6,201 bases of DNA from a bacterium (GTDB lineage: Bacteria; Krumholzibacteriota; Krumholzibacteriia; Krumholzibacteriales; WJIX01): assembly GCA_021160845.1 (NCBI GenBank), contig JAGHBT010000226.1:1-6201 (forward strand), given 5' to 3'. The translations under genes were made by a program, and so were the position numbers. A model generated the notes under the pieces. That model searched no databases. It was not told the DNA's origin and saw only the letters and a program-made list of their open reading frames with translations. This document shows, one piece after another, positions 3,746-6,201 of the stretch (position 1 is the stretch's first letter; the number at the start of each line of letters is the position of its first letter).

Positions 3746-6201
3746 ATCGTTGAGCCCAACCCGTTTGAGTTCCTTGTAAAGCGTGCTTCTGGAAATGCCA
3801 AGCCACCTGGCAACCGCTGTCTTGTTACCATTACATCGTTTTAAGAGTTTCATTAGAGATGTTTTCTTTTCTAAATTCCTACCGTCAGCATTTATATTTT
3901 GTACAAATGATCTTTGCAAAGATTCTGATCCTTTCACCCTGTCAGGAAGCATATCAACAGTTATAATCCCATTTCCCGATATATGCCCTACACGTTTAAT
4001 AACAGCAAAAAATTCTCTGACATTACCAGGCCACGGATACCGCTGAATGCATTTTAGGGCTTCCCTCTCAATCCTGATCTTTCGGTTTTTCCTATCCCCA
4101 TCCCTTGATAGACAGAAAGTAAGAAGCGGAATTATATCTTCTTTTCTATCTCTTATCGGAGCCAGAGAAACTCTCTCTTCACTAATACGATAGTAAAAAT
4201 CCTCCCGCATAGAACTATCCCCAATATCGTCTCCAAGGATCTTGTTTGTGGCCGATATAAATCTTACATCTATCTCTCTCTCAACATTATCCCCCACTCG
4301 CCTTATCTTTTTCTCCTGAAGAACCCGCAGCAGTTTAGCCTGCTGAATATCTGTAAGTTCACCAATCTCATCAAGAAAGATAGACCCCCCGGAAGCCTCT
4401 TCAAAAAGCCCTCGGCGATCGGAAATAGCGCCTGTAAAACATCCCTTCGTGTGGCCAAAAAACTCACTTTCAAAGAGACGGTCGGGAACAGCCGAACAAT
4501 TAACAGCCACAAATTTTTTCTGAGACCTGTCGCTCAAGTTATGAATTAACCGCGCTATAAGCTCTTTTCCTGTCCCCGTCTCACCGGTAATCAATACAGG
4601 GGCAGAGAAAGAAGCCGCAAATCTCGCGCTATCATATACATCGAGCATGGATTTGGAAATAGAAACCAATTCATCGTGAACAATAAATTGGGGATCAAAC
4701 TGCAGCTCAACCAGAGTGTTTCCTTCACGGATCTCGTTTCGCCTGACCGTCAATTTGCTTCTAATTTTAACCACTCCGTCAAGAAGCGCGTCTGTTTTCT
4801 CTTTGAATAAATTCGTCTGAATACCACAAGAAAGATGCTCCACCTCAATCAAAAGCCGCCACAGCCTTTCAACCCTCTCCCTTTCTTTTCCCCCAATACC
4901 CATCCTCTCATCTGCTACACCATCAAAATATTCAAAAAGGATTTCGGAATATTTTAACTGAGTTTGCGCCAGCGCGAAATAATCCCCGGTTATTCTTAGT
5001 ATTTCTATAGATTTCTCAAAATAATTTTCAGCCTTTTTCCTATTTCCGGAACCAAAGAAAGATAACCCCATACCTCTGAATATAAGCCCCTCTTCCATTC
5101 TTGCCTTCAACAGTCTGGCCAGTTTCAAAGCCTTTTTAAAACTGTCGGAGGATTCTTCATAATCACCAATGGACAGGTACAGTTCACCTAAAGAGATATG
5201 CTGCTCCAGCGCAACATCTCCTTTTGGAAAAGCTTTATAAGCTATACGCAAAGCCTTCCTGAAACAGGATTCCGCTTTTGTATAATTCTCCGCCTCTAAA
5301 TATATCCGCCCAAGCCCTCCAAGCACCAACGCCTTTTCTCTCTGATAGCCGTTCGAATCCGCTATTGCCCGTGATTCTTTATAAAGTTTCAAAGCTGAAT
5401 CAAAATTCTCACGGTACCTTTCATTGTTACCCAAGGCAAGGAGAGCGCGGCATATCCCTATTTTCCATTCACATTCTGTAAACCCGGAGATTGCTTCCTT
5501 AATATCGCTCTCAGCGTCGTCAAACCTTCCAAGGTGATACTGTACTATTCCCCTATTTAACAAGGATACGGACTGACCATATATATCTTCTTTACTCCTG
5601 TAGATCTTTATCGCGCGCTTAAAATAATCACCCGCGTTTTTCAGAAACCCCATTCGCATAGACAATAATCCCAAAGTCGCAAGAACGGAAGAACGCGCCT
5701 TCTCGTCCGAAACATGAGTAGCCAAACCAAGCGCTGTTTCCAACTGATTACGGGCCTCATCCACAAACCCGAGACGCATGAGACATGCCCCTCTGATCAT
5801 ATGCCTGCTTATAACAAAGCGAGGATGAACAGACCCATCGCTTATGTCAGGAAGACTGTCAATATACACAATCGCTTTGCTGTAATCCCCTTTTCTCCTG
5901 AGAATATCAGCCCTGATAATGGATATTTCCTGACGAAAATCATCTTTTTCTACTACGCAAGGTTCATTCAAAAGGCTTTCCAGTTTAACGAGGTTGTTTT
6001 CACTTTCATTGAACCGGGACATATAGTACGCACTCTTAGCTGACGAGATAAATACACGGCAGGCAATCTCTCGTTCTACCGCAACAAATCCTACAAGCCC
6101 AAGAGCGTTTCTGGAATCGAGATACGCCTGTTTGTAGCTTCCGCGCTCCCAGTTATCCGCGATTGAATCAAGTAAATTATTTATAGTCGTCTGTATATTT
6201 A
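3734..6201 (-). CDS. TPR-repeat sigma-54-dependent transcriptional activator (N-terminus outside window)
   Basis: The frame stays open from the TAA at 3736-3734 to the right edge, giving 821 visible residues, so the Met at 6022-6020 is probably internal. Numbering from that Met: about eight helical TPR-like repeats cover 36-345 (for example 71-104, 112-145, 151-184, 192-225, 231-264, 271-304, 311-344), with a helical linker to about 430. An AAA+ sigma-54 activator domain follows at about 445-697: Walker A GETGTGKE (480-487), the sigma-54-contacting loop as GCFTGA (527-532), Walker B SIFLDE (547-552), sensor I SATN (590-593), arginine fingers Arg606 and Arg612 in REDFYYR, and sensor II PWPGNVRE (663-670). 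A Fis-type helix-turn-helix lies at about 716-757. The protein should bind enhancer DNA and drive ATP-dependent open-complex formation with RpoN. No receiver domain or GAF domain is visible, so TPRs probably sense a protein or peptide signal, or upstream domains do. The target is unknown. Confidence 0.93.
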   Translation of the reverse strand, partial: NIQTTINNLLDSIADNWERGSYKQAYLDSRNALGLVGFVAVEREIACRVFISSAKSAYYMSRFNESENNLVKLESLLNEPCVVEKDDFRQEISIIRADILRRKGDYSKAIVYIDSLPDISDGSVHPRFVISRHMIRGACLMRLGFVDEARNQLETALGLATHVSDEKARSSVLATLGLLSMRMGFLKNAGDYFKRAIKIYRSKEDIYGQSVSLLNRGIVQYHLGRFDDAESDIKEAISGFTECEWKIGICRALLALGNNERYRENFDSALKLYKESRAIADSNGYQREKALVLGGLGRIYLEAENYTKAESCFRKALRIAYKAFPKGDVALEQHISLGELYLSIGDYEESSDSFKKALKLARLLKARMEEGLIFRGMGLSFFGSGNRKKAENYFEKSIEILRITGDYFALAQTQLKYSEILFEYFDGVADERMGIGGKERERVERLWRLLIEVEHLSCGIQTNLFKEKTDALLDGVVKIRSKLTVRRNEIREGNTLVELQFDPQFIVHDELVSISKSMLDVYDSARFAASFSAPVLITGETGTGKELIARLIHNLSDRSQKKFVAVNCSAVPDRLFESEFFGHTKGCFTGAISDRRGLFEEASGGSIFLDEIGELTDIQQAKLLRVLQEKKIRRVGDNVEREIDVRFISATNKILGDDIGDSSMREDFYYRISEERVSLAPIRDRKEDIIPLLTFCLSRDGDRKNRKIRIEREALKCIQRYPWPGNVREFFAVIKRVGHISGNGIITVDMLPDRVKGSESLQRSFVQNINADGRNLEKKTSLMKLLKRCNGNKTAVARWLGISRSTLYKELKRVGLNDMIR

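Noticed and set aside
3734..6022. Taking the Met at 6022-6020 as the start of the activator
   Set aside because: The frame stays open for 59 more codons to the window edge with helical, repeat-like sequence, and no Shine-Dalgarno sequence precedes that Met.
5714..6043. Plus-strand open frame of 109 codons antisense to the TPR region
   Set aside because: The opposite frame has a clear TPR pattern and continues to the window edge; the plus frame shows no recognisable domain.

Overview
The window is a stretch of ordinary chromosome from a diderm (Gram-negative-type) bacterium. The evidence is the C-terminal end of an outer-membrane beta-barrel protein of the Omp85/BamA type and a complete apolipoprotein N-acyltransferase (Lnt), an enzyme of the lipoprotein pathway that only makes sense with a cell envelope of this kind. 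A sigma-54-dependent activator shows that the organism also uses RpoN. Coding DNA is moderately AT-rich and the large non-coding gap is strongly AT-rich. Nothing identifies the genus or phylum and I do not name one.

Layout. Plus strand: the last 103 codons of the Omp85/BamA-like barrel (1-314), a 100-residue three-helix membrane protein of unknown function (365-667), and a complete dimethylargininase-type hydrolase (799-1557). Minus strand: lnt (1543-3132), whose 3' end overlaps the hydrolase gene tail-to-tail by 15 bp. A 601-bp non-coding gap (3133-3733) follows. The rest (3734-6201, minus) is a large protein with tetratricopeptide (TPR) repeats, a sigma-54 activator AAA+ domain and a Fis-type helix-turn-helix; its 5' end lies beyond the right edge.

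The gap is the least explained part. It holds a plausible lnt promoter next to the TTG start, an opposing promoter-like sequence that overlaps it, and a 70-nt GC-rich imperfect palindrome (3208-3277) that stands out from AT-rich surroundings. It also holds a weak terminator-like element, an 11-bp direct repeat with 32-bp spacing, and a 10-bp palindrome. No gene is visible in it.

How the parts relate: the barrel and Lnt both belong to envelope biogenesis, but they lie on opposite strands and need not be co-regulated. The hydrolase is a stand-alone catabolic enzyme. The TPR/sigma-54 protein reads towards lnt but is 601 bp away, so its target cannot be deduced here. I do not see a clearly new multi-gene system. 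The best leads are the palindromic element, the incomplete TPR-sensing activator and the tail-to-tail gene overlap.
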